NCBI RefSeq assembly: GCF_020360975.1
Contig: NW_025408681.1
Span: forward strand, 1 to 64,000
DNA from: Hirsutella rhossiliensis
Taxonomy: Eukaryota > Ascomycota > Sordariomycetes > Hypocreales > Ophiocordycipitaceae
Direction: 5' to 3'
Length of the DNA stretch: 64,000 nucleotides
In this document: positions 23,791 through 35,161 of the stretch, piece by piece
Layout of the letters: the number at the start of each line of letters is the position of its first letter
Numbering within the stretch: the stretch's first letter is position 1
Program-made: the position numbers and the translations under genes
Notes under the pieces: generated by a model
Database searches by the model: none
What the model was told of the DNA's origin: nothing
What the model saw: the letters and a program-made list of their open reading frames with translations, nothing else

Positions 23791-25639
23791 ACGGCGATAC
23801 GGAAACCACCATTGCGCACCCGGGAAGTGACCTCAATCAACAAGGGCCTCGAATGCTTGTCGACGTCAGTCCGGTGACTAGCTTCGCGGAGATGGGACAC
23901 ACCGCTGCAGCCACCTTCACACTGAACTATCTACAAACCGTGGCCCTTCAACTTGTTTGCGCATTTTTGGACAGGTATACCGCTCATCAGGACTCAGCCG
24001 GTCAACATCTTCAATATACCGGCGGGCCGGGTGGCACAGGAAAGTCGAGGATTATCGATGCCCTAAAGGACGTGTTCGCGGCGAGGAACCAACCACATCT
24101 TCTGCAGATAACCGGCACATCGGGCAGTTCGGCGGCCCAGATTGGCGGCACGACGATCCACTCGGCCTGTGGGTTAGATTCCCATCGCGATCCAAACAAG
24201 CCGCCTCCCCTTTTCGGAGGCGAAGAAATGGATATGGATGTTGCGATTGAACTTACTTCTATTCAATTCTGTCTGACAGCTCTCAACATACATATATACA
24301 TAGTGGCACGTCCGTGCCACTATCCAGTGACTCACCACTTGTAACTGCTGCCTAAACATGTCTTGGTCCATGTCTCATATCAAGTCAACAATGGAAACAG
24401 AAGCTGGTACTCGTGATTGACGAGGTCAGTATGCTGGGAGGAGCCACTCTGCACAACGTCAGTCGCCACCTGCAGGCACTCCGTGACTGTCCAGACGAGC
24501 CGTTTGGTGGGATGCCTGTCGTTCTACTGATGGGAGACTTCTACCAGTTCGCCCCGTGCGGAAACAAGCCTCCTGATCAACAGACCGCCGGACCGAACAC
24601 AGACCCCCCTGCGACAAGCGACCATCTCTCACCACAGCGGCTGCAGATTGTGGCATCTGTTCAAAACCGTTGTGCTCCTCGAAGACCAACTCCGGGCACG
24701 CAACGATCCCCAACTTCGCGCACTCCTGGATCGAGTTCGTAACGGGCGCCAGACGCAGCAAGACCTCGACTTGCTCAACGAAAACATTGTAGGACGCTCC
24801 CAAATCACCTTCCACGATGGTTTGCGTGCTATAACGCCACTGAACCGCACCCGCTGGGCCCTCAACATGGAAGCTGTCGTGGGCTGGGCGCGCTTCAACA
24901 AGCGGCATATCCGGATCTTTGTCTCGACTCACACCTGGCGCAACGGCACGCTTTCTCCAAACATCGTAGCGCGAACCATAGGACAAGGTGACGACTCCGC
25001 TTGCAAGGTCCCCGGCGTCTTCTTCTACGCCCAGGGCATGCCTGTGGTTGTGAACAAGAACATCTACACTGGCTTGAAAGTTGTGAATGGGGCCGACTTT
25101 ACTGCCGTGGACGTAATACTCGATCCCAATCACCCAGGATACCACTTGGCGGATGACGTGACCATCCACTTCGGGCCACCGCTCGGCATTCTTCTGCAGT
25201 CCGAGGAGACGAAGGCCTTGGCGATACCGTCCTCCCGGTGGGGACGGTACTCATCCGCCCCATGTCACATACACTTGATTCGACTAACTCTCACTTCAAA
25301 TTCTTGTCGGCAAGATGCACGCGACGTGGATTGCCCGTCGTACCAGCGTTCGTCCTCACCGATTACAAAGCCCAGGGTAAAACGTTCGTGGAAGTACTGT
25401 TGGAGCTGCGTGGAAATCGTGTGACCAATGGTGAACCCTCCAGGTGCGATTTTACGAGCCTCTATGTGCAACTGTCCAGGTGCACCTCGCTTCGGGGCAT
25501 CAAGCTTCTTGGTCCTGTGAGACAGCATGATTTCATTGGCAATGGGCTGGATCCGGCCATAATTGATGGAATGCAGAGACTCAAGAACTTGGCCGCAGAA
25601 ACGAGACGGTTATACGAGGACCAGGGTTTCGAAAAGTAG
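23791..25639 (+). pseudogene. H2 Helitron helicase half, 3' of the hAT insertion
   Basis: PIF1-like helicase end of H2. FTLNYLQTVALQLVCAFLDR leads into a well-preserved Walker A (GGPGGTGKSRIIDALK, about 24023-24068), then LLQITGTSGSSAAQIGGTTI and HSACGLDSH. A 157-bp insertion at 24233 stops the frame; the helicase resumes at about 24396 with VLVIDEVSMLGG (Walker B) and PVVLLMGDFYQFAP. From 24690 to 25639 further helicase sequence is recognisable (NRTRWALNMEAVVGWARFN, VFFYAQGMPVVVNKNIYTGL). Two frame changes come before the C-terminal DYKAQGKTFVEVLLEL and YVQLSRCTSLRGIKLLG. It ends with TAG at 25637-25639. Confidence 0.88.
24233..24389. mobile_element. Small insertion in the H2 helicase with a 20-bp palindrome
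   Basis: Absent from H1 and H3 at the same site. It is bordered by AATGGA on both sides (24227-24232 and 24390-24395), a possible 6-bp target duplication. It contains a hairpin with 10-bp arms around a 2-base loop (24301-24310 and 24313-24322, TAGTGGCACG). No coding potential and no GT-AG intron layout that restores the frame. It could be a MITE or a very short non-autonomous element. Confidence 0.55.
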
Positions 25640-25704
25640 TGGTAGTATACTAACCATCCTGATAGTTTGACCTTTTGCACGTCGTAACGCGGCAGGTAAA
25701 CGTC

Positions 25705-26496
25705 CTACACTTCATAAGGTGACCGGACCGCACCCCAGTCGTCTGGATCTCGCCCTCCCTTCCCAGGGCGTATGCGCTTTGCTCCAATAAATACCCACCA
25801 TTCCTCGAACGCGTGACGGCTATAAAGCCATCTCGGCGGCCCGTCTCCTCCCGAACAGGTCCAGGATGTGGTCGCAGAACATCCACACGCCTTCAAGATG
25901 CTGCGGATAAAATGGCCTCCTGTCCTTGCGCGCGACCACGACGGTGCCAACTTGTGACTGCCATTCTGGAGGTGCAAACCCGGAGTCGGCATCAATATTA
26001 AGGTACGTAGCAATCTGGTTGTCGAGGTCTGCCTCGTTGGCGGACTGAGTCCCCGTCCGATAGAGGACCAGCGGGACCTCGATGAGCGCTGGGACGGAGG
26101 GCACCGACTGCGAAAACACATCATGATTCGCAGGGATTGCAGTGGCAGACCAAAGGGAAACTTGCGTTTCTCGGCCTCGCATCGGACAATGACAGCTTCA
26201 ACTTGCCCTGAGTTGCTGTGCATTTCCCTCAAACCTGATGTACCCAACGCCGGGGAGGCATGCGTGGGCGGCGGGGTGGGTGTTGCCGCTGGCGCTTGCT
26301 GGGGCGATGCCTCTGGCTCCGAATCGGTGTCGATGTTGTCCCACCTTGAATAATCAATCGGAGGCATTGGGTCGATTCTTGACAAATTGTTCCACTTCAC
26401 TGCATGATTCACGAACGGTTCGGACTCCTTCGCCATTCGAGATGAAGGCTGGCTCCTTAGACTTTCCTTTTCCATTGCGTCCTTACCCGCCCTCAA
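25705..26496 (-). pseudogene. Conserved fungal protein, C-terminal part, two frame changes
   Basis: Minus-strand relic starting near 26496. One frame gives NNLSRIDPMPPIDYSRWDNI and DTDSEPEA, a proline-rich linker, and VIVRCEAEKRKFPFGLP. The middle continues in another frame (26182-25820): SVPALIEVPLVLYRTGTQSA, LDNQIATYLNIDADSGFAPP and VGTVVVARKDRRP. The end returns to the first frame: RWLYSRHAFEEWW and GGRDPDDWGAVRSPYEV. The two shifts compensate each other, so only the middle is out of frame. The DYSxWDNI segment followed by this globular part resembles tails of fungal MYND-type and other conserved proteins of unknown role; I cannot name it. It lies tail to tail, 65 bp from the end of Helitron H2, like the MYND relic at H1. 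Confidence 0.6.
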
Positions 26497-26610
26497 CCCA
26501 CCATGTTGTAGCGGGGTAAGATGGCGTCAAGCAGCCACACTATCAGAGCAAGCCGCATCTTCTTCTCAACAGACCTGTCAGTGTGAAACCCAAACTGAAT
26601 GCTCCAGTCC

Positions 26611-26655
26611 CGTTCCTCAAGGCATTGGCGGACCCTGAAAGGGCCGGTCTCCTGT
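26611..26655 (+). repeat. 5' module of Helitron H3
   Basis: Single copy of the module found twice at 15611-15696 and once at 32698. It begins CGTTCCTCAAGGCATTGGCG. Confidence 0.8.
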
Positions 26656-26880
26656 TCGCCACAGCTGTGTCTCTCCAGCCACAATCCAAATCAATCCACA
26701 TACATGCATGCTGTAGGTATACTGTACATAATGCCCACGCCACCGTCTCTTGTTGTTCCTAGGTCCAACCGGTATCGCTGCCTTGCCATGACGCCATCCC
26801 TACGATGGCGGGGTCGAAAGTCATGCATCGTTTCTTCCCTTTCTCTTCCCTCCTCATCACATCCTTATCTACTTGTGACC

Positions 26881-29800
26881 ATGCCTCAGAGAGCCGTCCA
26901 ACGCCGGCGAGAGGTCAGAGTCCTCATGACGAGATCCTCCGCACGTTGCAGCGTCTGGACCGCGAGGAGGCCGAAGACCGGGCCCGTCGAAGGGCTTTAT
27001 CGTTAAAACGCCGTAGAGAACAGGAAGCGCTTCAACCCAGTCGCCGAGGCCGCGGCCGATGCCGGAAACAGTCCCACTCCAACGAGGGTCTATCAACTCT
27101 ATTGTACATCATCATGAAGCTTGCTTTCGCGACAAGGAGCAGGCATCGGCAACAAGACCCTGGTGTAAAGAGGTTCCACTTGCGTTCCAGGTTGAGGCTT
27201 CCAAGTCGTTCTACCAGGCGTTTACAGATGAACAGACATTACCAATTTCACATTGCACCTTTTGCTATACCAAGTGCCCACCATGCGAACTCGCTGCTCT
27301 TCAGTGGAGAAGGTATTTCACGCCCTCGTTGATGCAGGCCACGAAGCCTCTTCAGGACTGCAAGAAATGCCTCCCACTGAGTAACAACGCTGGAGTTAAT
27401 GTTTGCCACGAGTGCCGCTCCTGCTTCGGAAATGGAAAACTGCCCAAGGCATGTTCTGTCAATAACATGTACACTGGGTGCGAGCATCGGTACCCCGTAG
27501 AGCTCGACGGCCTCTCCCCTCTGGAAGAAAGGCTGATTGCTCTCCAGGCCCCTTTCGGCCTCATCACAAAGTTCAATGTTGATAGCAAGACCCCGTCGGG
27601 AATCAATTACCGCAAACACGTAAAGGGTCATATTGTCGTGTTTCCAAATAAGGTGGAGCACCTAGTGGCTACGGTTCTACCTCTGAGGAGCCGTCGACTG
27701 TTGAGAAGACGCAGACGGACCACATAGTTCCAGATACTGATCGAGGCTTGGAGGATAACCGGTTCACAAGCATCGAGGATCTTCTTACCTCTATATACCC
27801 TCATCCTGGCCCCACTGATGAACCCTACCGTACAAAAGGAACCACGTCGACGGAGCGGCATCGTCCCCCACCTGGCGGATCCAGTATTCCAATTCTTGCC
27901 CCAGAGCCTGCCGATGGCAACGGCGATGCCGTCTATGAGACATCATCTTCCGGCATGTTTCCCCTTGATGGACCGGCTGCTTTTGGAGACGTGGACAAAC
28001 TGTCATTCTTTGCCGACGTTATGAAGGCGAGTCCGAATCGAGGTGGCTACGACGCTGAGCCATGCGCTATGCGGGTCCAGACAACACGAGAACAGCCATT
28101 CATCCGGGTGGAGCGTGGTGCGGAGCGGACAACTTTCACGAAGACTTCTTCCTCGAACTTTTCCGAAGCTTTTCCCTGGGGTAAGGGCGGCCCAAGGGCA
28201 ATACGAGAGCTGGACCATAATATACAGAATGACCCTGACCCTTTTAAGCACCATTCAAATCACTCGCTGAATTACTTGACTAGATACGTACTGCAACGGC
28301 ATGGGGGCCGATTCGCCACACATCCCGTCTTCTGTTTCTTGGTCTTCAACATCCTCCTCCGATCCTCCAACCGCCGTATCAGCATGGTTCGCGTGGCAAA
28401 GGGCTCTTTGAGAGACTTGAACGGGTTTACAGAAGCCTGACGACCGACCGCCCGACAAGGGCCGAGGCTGAGATGCGAGATACAAGGACTACGACTGACC
28501 CCGACATATCATTCTTGCTTCGTGAGCTGTCAATCTTCGGCCATGCGCAGCCGCTCTCGAACGAAAGTCGACTTCTTATGCGGAGGAAGATACAAGCACT
28601 TATCGTTTGGACCGGCATGCCTGCGGTTTGGATTACCATCAACCCCAACGACATCAATAACCCGGTGAAGATGAGGCTTTCCATTCACAGGCTCCACGAT
28701 TACGACAAGGCAAAGGACCTCCTATCCGATCTTCAGGGGAGATACGAGAGAATCGCCCTTAGCACTATGGACCCAGTCAGCGCCGCCATTTTCTTCCACC
28801 GAGAAATATCCCTGTTCTTCGACAAATTCGTCAGGACAGGTCAAGAATCGGTTTTTGGCAAGGTCAGCCATTACTATGCAACGGTGGAAACCAATGAACG
28901 AGGCAGTCTGCACTTACATGGACTTCTCTGGTTGGACGGCAACATGCAACTGCCGTCCCTAATGCATGACATGGCCAACCCTAGAGAAGAAGCGTACCGT
29001 GCCCGAGTGATTCGGTATCTAGACTCAGTCTTTCATGAGTGCTTAGATGAGGATGCTGGAAGACTCATCCGCCAGGAGAGGAAGCCAATCCATGCAGTCG
29101 AAAGAATGATGAACAGCACGGAAGCTCTTACTGCGGCCTTCGAATCCGAGTCCAACTACATTGCGTACTGCTGCCAGGTTCATTCCCATACCTACACCTG
29201 CATCAAGTATTCTCTAAAACAACTAACCGAACAGGGTGCGGATAAGCCCAGAAGGACGGCCTGTCGATTCAAGGCGCCTTGGAAAATCGTTGACGAGACG
29301 GGATTCGTGGAGGACGGCCTGCTCAGGATCCGGCGCAACCACCCGCTCGTTAACCGGTATAACAAATCACTGGCGGTGGGCCTCCGCCATAACCACGACA
29401 TCTCCATGATCTTGACAAGGACCAAGGGCCTGGCCATGGTATTTTACATCACAAATTACGCCACTAAACTGGATACGCCGATGTGGAAACGAATTGCCCT
29501 CGCTGCCGACGTCGTGCGACAGCTTCGCGAATCTGCTGCGCTCAGACACCAAGTCTCGGACCATGCCGCCCACGACGGCCGGCGACAGGCCGTGCTGAAC
29601 GAGAGTCGTCAATTCCTGATGAGAACAGCAAATCGTATTTTCTCTGAACGCCAGCTTTCGGCTGTAGAGGTATGTTACCACCTTCTCGGCTACCACACTG
29701 ATTTTACCAATGTGCCACATTGGTCCTTCCTTAACCTGACCGCACTATATTGGGCAACCTTTCGGCGGTGGAGACTCCTTCGGCGCCAGGCCGGCGAACT

Positions 29801-32501
29801 TGCAGACGCGGAGGAGCCTCCCGAAACGATTCCCCTCAGGGAAGGCGGACGAACTCTATTGTACTTGGATGCCTACGCGTACAGAGGTTCTGTTTTGAGA
29901 GACTTGTGCCTATATGACTATATGTCCATGATTAGCTTAGTGCGTCGGAGAGATCGAGCTGAGGATGAATCTCACATATCTCTCGACGGGCCCTCCCACA
30001 TGTGACGATTGGATCCAAAAGCTTCGACGACCTCACGAGTACGCCGTGCCAATCTTTCAAGGTTTCATTAGCGACGATCACGAAGACGAGCACCCGGTAT
30101 ATATTAAGCGGTACGCTCTGGATCCACGCTGCTTGCTGCGGGCCAGCTCTGACGTTCTACTTAGCAATTCCGTACTCCATCTAGCCTTATTCATCCCTTG
30201 GGAAGACTTCCTCTCCATGAGTCACGGTGACATCACCGACATATGGTCGAACTGCGAAGCAGCCCTTGTCCCCGCCTCCGTTTCCGTGTCTCCAATATAT
30301 GCCTTCTGAGAAGGTCAGCCGAGGATGCACGTAAAGACGCAAAGCTCTGGGCCAGCCGGTCGGAGGGTGACGACACAGTGGACGTCGAGTTCCCACTTCA
30401 TGAAGGTGACAATGGTGAGGAGCCTGCAACAATGGCCAAGTGTCACCAAAACTATACAGCTCTGCTCCAGGTTCTGCAGAATGCCGTACGAGACTCTCAT
30501 GCTACGAGGGATTCCCACGTCCTCCGGGACCTGATCCGGGACCTGTGCCAAGAGAACCCGCTTGAGGAGGGACGGCCTTTGGTCCAACGCCACGAAGGTA
30601 TCTACGAGCAAATTCGCCGCAACCAGGATAGTCCTCCGCCAATATCCGACCCTGTCTGGTGAGGATGTTCAGGCCGCGGCAAAGGCCCAGGGCATGCTGC
30701 ATCTTCAACAGCTGGATGAGATTGAAAGCGGTTTCCAGGGTGTCACACTTCCCCCGAGAAGCGCCGACGTAGACGATATGCTTGTTTCCCACTGTGATGT
30801 GGAGATCTCCTTTCCGGGTCATGGTCAAGACGTAGTCGCACAGGGCCCTCGAATGTTCCTCGACATCAATCCGGCAACTGGCTTTGTGGAGATGGGCCAC
30901 ATTGCCGCCACCAGCTATACTCTCAACTATCTGCAGACCATGGCTCTTCAACTCGTTTGTGGGTTTTTGGATAGGTACACTACCGATCCGGATTCAGCGG
31001 GTCAACATCTTCAATACACCGGCGGCCCAGGTGGTACGGGAAAGTCAAGAATTGTCGATGCCCTCAGGGACATATTCGCGGCGAGAGGTCAACCGCACCT
31101 TCTCCAAGTCACCGGCACATCTGGCAGTGCGGCAGCCCGGATCGGCGGGACGACGATCCATTCGGCCTGCGGGTTGGATGCCCATCGCTCCCCAAACAAG
31201 CCGCCGCCACCATTCTCGGAAGCCAAGAAATGGGCCTGAAACAAAGTTGGTGCTCGTGATCGACGAGGTCAGCATGCTCGGAGGAACCACCTTATACGAC
31301 GTCAGCCGCCACCTCCAGTCGCTCCGCGACTGCTTGGACAAACCGTTTGGCAGCATACCTGTTATTCTGCTGATGGGGGATTTCCACCAGTTCGCCCCCG
31401 TGAGAGAGACCAGCCTTTTGGTCGACAGAATGCTGGATGAGGCCCACGCCCCCTTGCGACAATCGACCATCTCTCACCACCGCGGCTGTAGCCTGTGGCA
31501 CATGTTCAAGACCGTTGTCCTTCTGGAAGAGCAAGTCCGTATACGAGACGATCCTCAGCTTGGCGCGCTTCTGGATAGGGTGCGTGCCGGGATGCAGACA
31601 CAGCAAGACCTTGTCCTGCTCAACACGAAACTACTTGACCGCTCCCAAATTACATTCCATAGTGGCTTGCGAGCCATAACACCTCTGAATCGGAACCGGT
31701 GGAGCCTCAACATGGAAGCCGTCGTGGACTGGGCACGCTTCAACAAGAGGCATATATCCGTCTTCATCTCGGCGACTCGGCCCACACCTGGCGAAGTGGC
31801 ACGCTGTCTCGAGAGCTGATCGCCCGGACCATCGAACAAGGGGATAACTCTAGCTGCAAAGTTCCCGGAGCCCTTTTCTACGCGCAAGGCATGCCTGTCG
31901 TTGTGAACAAGAACATCTATATTGGTCTAAAGGTGGTGAATGGAGCAGAGTTTGCCGCTGCGGACGTCATCCCCGACCCTAGATACCCAGGCTACCACCT
32001 TGCAGACGACGTCACTGTCCACTTCGGACCACCGTTAGGTATACTACTTCAGTCAAAGAGACAGACAACTTGGCTATCCCTGCCCTCCCACCGGGAACAG
32101 TACTCATCCGGCCCATGTCACAGACCCTCGACCCGACCAATTCCCATTTCAGGTTCTTGTCGGCGAGATGTACGCGACGCGGATTACCCGTTGCACCGGC
32201 ATTTGTCCTTACTGACTACAAGGCCCAAGGGAAAACATTCCTGGAAGTACTCTTGGAGCTGCGAGGAAATCGCGTAATAAACGGTGAGCCTTCCAAATGC
32301 GATTTTACCAGTCTCTATGTACAACTATCCAGGTGTACAACGCTTCAAGGTATCAAGCTTCTCAGTCCCATACGACCCCAGGATTTCATCGGCAACAGGC
32401 TTGATCAGGCTATAATTGATGGAATGCAGAGACTCAAGGAACTGGCTTTAGAAACGAGACGGGCATACGATTCAAGGCAGCGATACGTAGAAGCAGCGTG
32501 A
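26881..32501 (+). pseudogene. H3 Helitron Rep-helicase, best preserved copy
   Basis: Start ATG at 26881 (MPQRAVQRRR), then a charged N-terminus. FYQAFTDEQTLPISH and the DUF6570-like cysteine-rich domain (CKKCLPLSNNAGVNVCHECR, GCEHRYPVELDGLSPLEERL) lie at 27210-27660. An uninterrupted frame at 28473-30005 (510 residues) holds most of the Helitron N-terminal and Rep domains. The HUH motif is ERGSLHLHG (His147 and His149 of this frame). The Y segment is FYITNYATK, with tyrosines at 29445 and 29457 (the second is residue 329). The helicase has Walker A GGPGGTGKSRIVDAL from 31021, Walker B VLVIDEVSMLGG near 31250, GDFHQFAP, and the DYKAQGKTF and QLSRCTTLQGI motifs near 32210-32350. About nine frame changes remain, several in C or G runs (for example near 30000). 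Confidence 0.88.
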
Positions 32502-32697
32502 GAGATTACTCTGATGATATATTCGCTTCAAGGTTCATGAAGGGTTGAGTAAGGTAGAGAGAGTGTGCTGTACATGCTTAGATAAATTTACCTCTTGGCG
32601 GGCCCTCGGCGGGCCGCCTTAGAGAGTAACGTAGGCGGCCAATTTAGTGGTAACCTCAGACATGCCTTCTCCTGCAACCCCGGCCCAACTCCAGTTC

Positions 32698-32742
32698 CGT
32701 TCCTCAAGGCATTGGCGGGCCCTGGAAGGGGCCGGTCTCCTG
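32698..32742 (+). repeat. Helitron 5' module without a following Rep gene
   Basis: Matches the modules upstream of H2 and H3 (CGTTCCTCAAGGCATTGGCG to CCGGTCTCCTG), and the preceding CCCAACTCC also aligns with H2. Here it is followed by host gene pieces instead of the Helitron gene. Confidence 0.7.
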
Positions 32743-32859
32743 TCCGTCCCCCTAGCTATACTTTGGAATACTTTGACGCTATCTCGGCCACAGCGCCACA
32801 ATCGAGCTGCTGCCTCAAGATGCCCCGTTCGCCATGGCAACCTTCAACATTTTGTCTGC

Positions 32860-33444
32860 GTAGCCAAGCAAGACAAAAACGCCCTACATCTAAACATGCT
32901 AGAAACGGACGATGAGCCAATTTACCTGGGTACACGAAGCCGCCTGCATGGGTTTGTGGCGCCTGTATCTGTCACCGCTGCGACCACAGGCAAAAACATT
33001 GGCTCAAAAGGTACCCACGATTCGCTTCCTTGCCTAACCGATGATTCTCTCCACCGAGCAAACACGGCTTCAGGAACCCTAGGTGACGCAGGCTTGTCCG
33101 CCGCCGTCGACACGAAACCGAAACCGAAATCACCCCGCAGCTTGATGATTCCTTACGAGCTTCGAAATAAATATGTCGAATTGGGCTGGGCAAAGACCTC
33201 GGAGGAAAAAAGGCGGCGGCCCGCAGTTTTCGGGTTCTTTGATGCAGCAGGCCGGTTCTGTCGCCGGCTGGGCCGCGGAGTACCTGACTCTCCAATGGAC
33301 TTGCCTTCATCTGTGCCCATTGCCCATGACAAAATTGCATACCGCCCGTTATTTGCAGGATTGTCGCACAAGCAAGTGCGGACAGAGGTGTTGCAACGTT
33401 TGGTCAGAAGATATGGTTCCGATTTGGAACCCGGCGAAATATGA
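32860..33444 (+). pseudogene. Unrecognised host-type gene piece
   Basis: Part of an open frame on the + strand that looks like real protein but that I do not recognise: DEPIYLGTRSRLHGFVAPVS, SKGTHDSLPCLTDDSLHRAN, AAVDTKPKPKSPRSLMIPYE, LRNKYVELGWAKTSEEKRRR, ending at a TGA near 33444. The first 200 bases of the open frame (from 32647) are the Helitron 5' module and are not part of the gene. No domain motif is evident. It may be one exon of a larger host gene, because fragments of other host genes follow directly. Confidence 0.35.
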
Positions 33445-33574
33445 CGAATGTCGTCTTCCCAACGGCAGACAGTTCTTCGATCAGACGGCGGGTTCTTGGA
33501 CTCTGGAGTGTTGTTGCCCTTGGCAGGCTTGAGAGTCAAAAGCTGTCTTTATTTAGAGCTAACTTTCTCTGGTC

Positions 33575-33738
33575 TGGACATAGTGCACCACTTCTTGATC
33601 ATGCTCAAAGGTTCTAACGTGGGCAAGGGCAAGGGCACGGGCATCTGGGCCATCGACACTGCCGACGCTTACCCTTCGGCCGGTATCATCGGCACCCACA
33701 TCATCTCAATCCAGCCAGCGTGGATGCCTCCAAACTGA
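33575..33738 (+). pseudogene. Piece of an LaeA-like SAM methyltransferase
   Basis: Contains GTGIWAIDTADAYPSAGIIG followed by THIISIQPAWMPPN. This is the SAM-binding motif I and following strand of the TAM/LaeA-like family, normally D(I/V)GTGTGIWAID with E/D-P-Q-PxWxPPN spacing. The preceding VHHFLIML also fits the family. Only about 55 residues remain, cut at a TGA at 33736-33738, and the glycine loop is altered at its start (GKGKGTG). Fungal members regulate secondary metabolism or are plain small-molecule methyltransferases; this piece cannot be active. Confidence 0.7.
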
Positions 33739-33989
33739 ACCAAGCATGAAGGCCAAAGTACTTCAAAATGCTCCCCAGAAAAGCACCTCAAACTGCCAGT
33801 ATTCTCTCCACCCTTCTCCAGCTGTTTGCCCTAGCAACCCTATCCAAGTAGAAGAACCGTAGCGCAGGTACAAAGAAAGAAAAGGGGATCCCACGATGCC
33901 CAACGAGAGGGCATATTGGGAACCAGCCGGGCGAGCGACTCAGATGATGTTGAGAGGCGTGTGCCGCATCTTCCTGGGCCTGTGTTGGA

Positions 33990-34440
33990 ACCTACGAAAG
34001 GCCTCCTGGATGTGGGGGAGGCTCGATTGGGATCTTGCCCTCACCGGAGGGGGCCCACTCGCGGAAGCGCTTGCCATTGTGCCAGGTGAAGGAGGTCTGG
34101 CGGTACCCGGAATAGATGACGTATTCCTCGCACGTCATCACCTTTGTGCGCTCGTCGGCCCTGCGGGGCGCTGGAGGGTCATGTAGTTCATCTCGTCCCC
34201 TTCTTCCTCGTCCTGTCGTCGCGCTGGGGACCTCGACCGAGTAGTGGGACGCCGCCCCCGAGGAGGTTAACCTTGGCCTTCTTGTAGTTCCTGGCGGCTT
34301 CATCGACGGAGCCGCCGGGCACGACGCCGTCGACGGGGTCATCGCCGACGACTAGGTCGGTGTCCGCACCCCTGTCATCCGAGTCTTTACCGTCTTGCGC
34401 ACGTCGTACCACGAGGGCTCCTAGCGATCATCGACGACGC
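33990..34440 (-). pseudogene. spt3: Piece of SAGA subunit Spt3
   Basis: Minus strand, split over frames. [10 protein letters not shown] is followed by [62 protein letters not shown], and [13 protein letters not shown] then [18 protein letters not shown]. The order matches the C-terminal half of fungal Spt3, the histone-fold subunit of the SAGA coactivator. The familiar landmarks are the acidic EEDEEE-type run and the MTxEEYVxxSxYRQASFTxRKxKRFREW block. The N-terminal histone folds and the extreme C-terminus are missing. It is a partial, frameshifted copy, so the functional gene must be elsewhere in the genome. Confidence 0.75.
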
Positions 34441-34559
34441 GGTCGAGGGGGAGAGGCGGAGCGGCGCTAAGTTCGAAGCAGACAAAACAACGGTCACGCG
34501 AAACGCCGCAGGGCGAGCAATACGCTATTACTTAGGTAGCGCCTCTTCGTGCCTTTGCT

Positions 34560-34900
34560 TTAGGGTGCTTCGAATGCTGCTCGAAAGAGCAGTAGGTGTC
34601 GCGAAGACCGTCGCGGCACACGTCAACTCCGACGCCCTCATGCGGCGAAAGGCAAGCGTCACTCACACTTCTGGATAGTCCTGGTCACCCGCAGCAGGGA
34701 GGGCGAAATGACCCCTCCACCACATGATTGAGAGCTCGCAAGGCGGGGACTTCCTGTAGCAGAAGACGCGGTGGGAAATCGGCAACGTCCTCTCGTCCGT
34801 AAACGCTTGGTAGAACGATTTGGGAGCCAATACCTGAAGGGGGTGGTGGAGGATCGCCGGGAAAAGATGCGGAAGGAAGAACCATTCGTTCCTCAAGGCA
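34560..34900 (-). pseudogene. Helitron N-terminal fragment, inverted
   Basis: On the minus strand, TGCCTTGAGGAACGAA leads within about 100 bp to KSFYQAFTDERTLPISHRVF and CYRKSPPCELS, then a degraded cysteine-rich part to about 34560. It matches H1 9230-9430 closely but lacks the roughly 0.7 kb low-complexity region that H1 has between the 5' module and this motif. It is therefore an internally deleted Helitron end, opposite in direction to H1-H3. Confidence 0.8.
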
Positions 34901-34958
34901 CAGTATGCAGCGTGTGATGAAATCAGAAGGTCGGTTCGCCATCTACCGTGACTCCCTA

Positions 34959-35160
34959 TCAACGCCCGCCAGCACCGCCATTAGTCTTGTTTATTTTGTC
35001 GGCAGATTCTTTGTCTTTCGCAACAAATGCCGCTAGGATGGCCTTGCCCTCAGCGGCGTCATCATCCTCCCACGGCTTGAGGCCCATAGACTGCATAAAA
35101 TTGGTCCAGCCGCCGTATGATTTGCAGACTTCACGCTCGGCTTTGCTCAGAGGAGGCTCT
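34959..35160 (-). CDS. Small conserved fungal protein, last exon
   Basis: Minus-strand frame ending with TGA at 34959-34961. It reads PPLSKAEREVCKSYGGWTNF, MQSMGLKPWEDDDAAEGKAI and LAAFVAKDKESADK, ending GGAGGR. The YGGWTNFMxSxGLKPWxDDD pattern resembles short conserved ascomycete proteins of unknown function. An AG acceptor (GAGCTTCAG) sits just upstream at about 35150-35160, so the frame may be a final exon. I did not find a convincing first exon; the minus-strand frame at 35240-35425 is a weak candidate. No stop interrupts it, so it could belong to a live gene or be another captured exon. Confidence 0.45.
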
Positions 35161-35161
35161 G

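Larger units (their letters stand above)
15560..25639 (+). mobile_element. Helitron H2, split by a hAT insertion
   Basis: Second Helitron, same orientation and about the same order as H1. Its 5' flank carries a duplicated module (15611-15655 and 15658-15696). The coding part starts at 15900 and resumes after the hAT at 23791. The join is exact: H1 reads straight through the same position (GCTCGCTACGGCGAT). A further insertion of about 157 bp interrupts the helicase at 24233-24389. The coding frame ends at 25639. Termini are not defined. Confidence 0.85.
26590..32501 (+). mobile_element. Helitron H3
   Basis: Third Helitron in the same orientation, more diverged from H1 and H2 than these are from each other, but with the longest open frame. 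The 5' module at 26611-26655 lies 226-270 bp upstream of the start codon, as in H2. Coding part 26881-32501. The 3' sequence past 32501 does not match that of H1 or H2, and I cannot place a CTRR terminus. Confidence 0.85.

Noticed and set aside
24233..24389. Intron in the H2 helicase
   Set aside because: No GT-AG pair with a branch site restores the frame, the other two Helitrons lack it, and a 6-bp repeat borders it.
32560..32640. Helitron H3 3' terminus with hairpin at GGCGGGCC repeats
   Set aside because: The GC-rich words are direct rather than inverted repeats, and no CTRR end shared with H1 or H2 follows.
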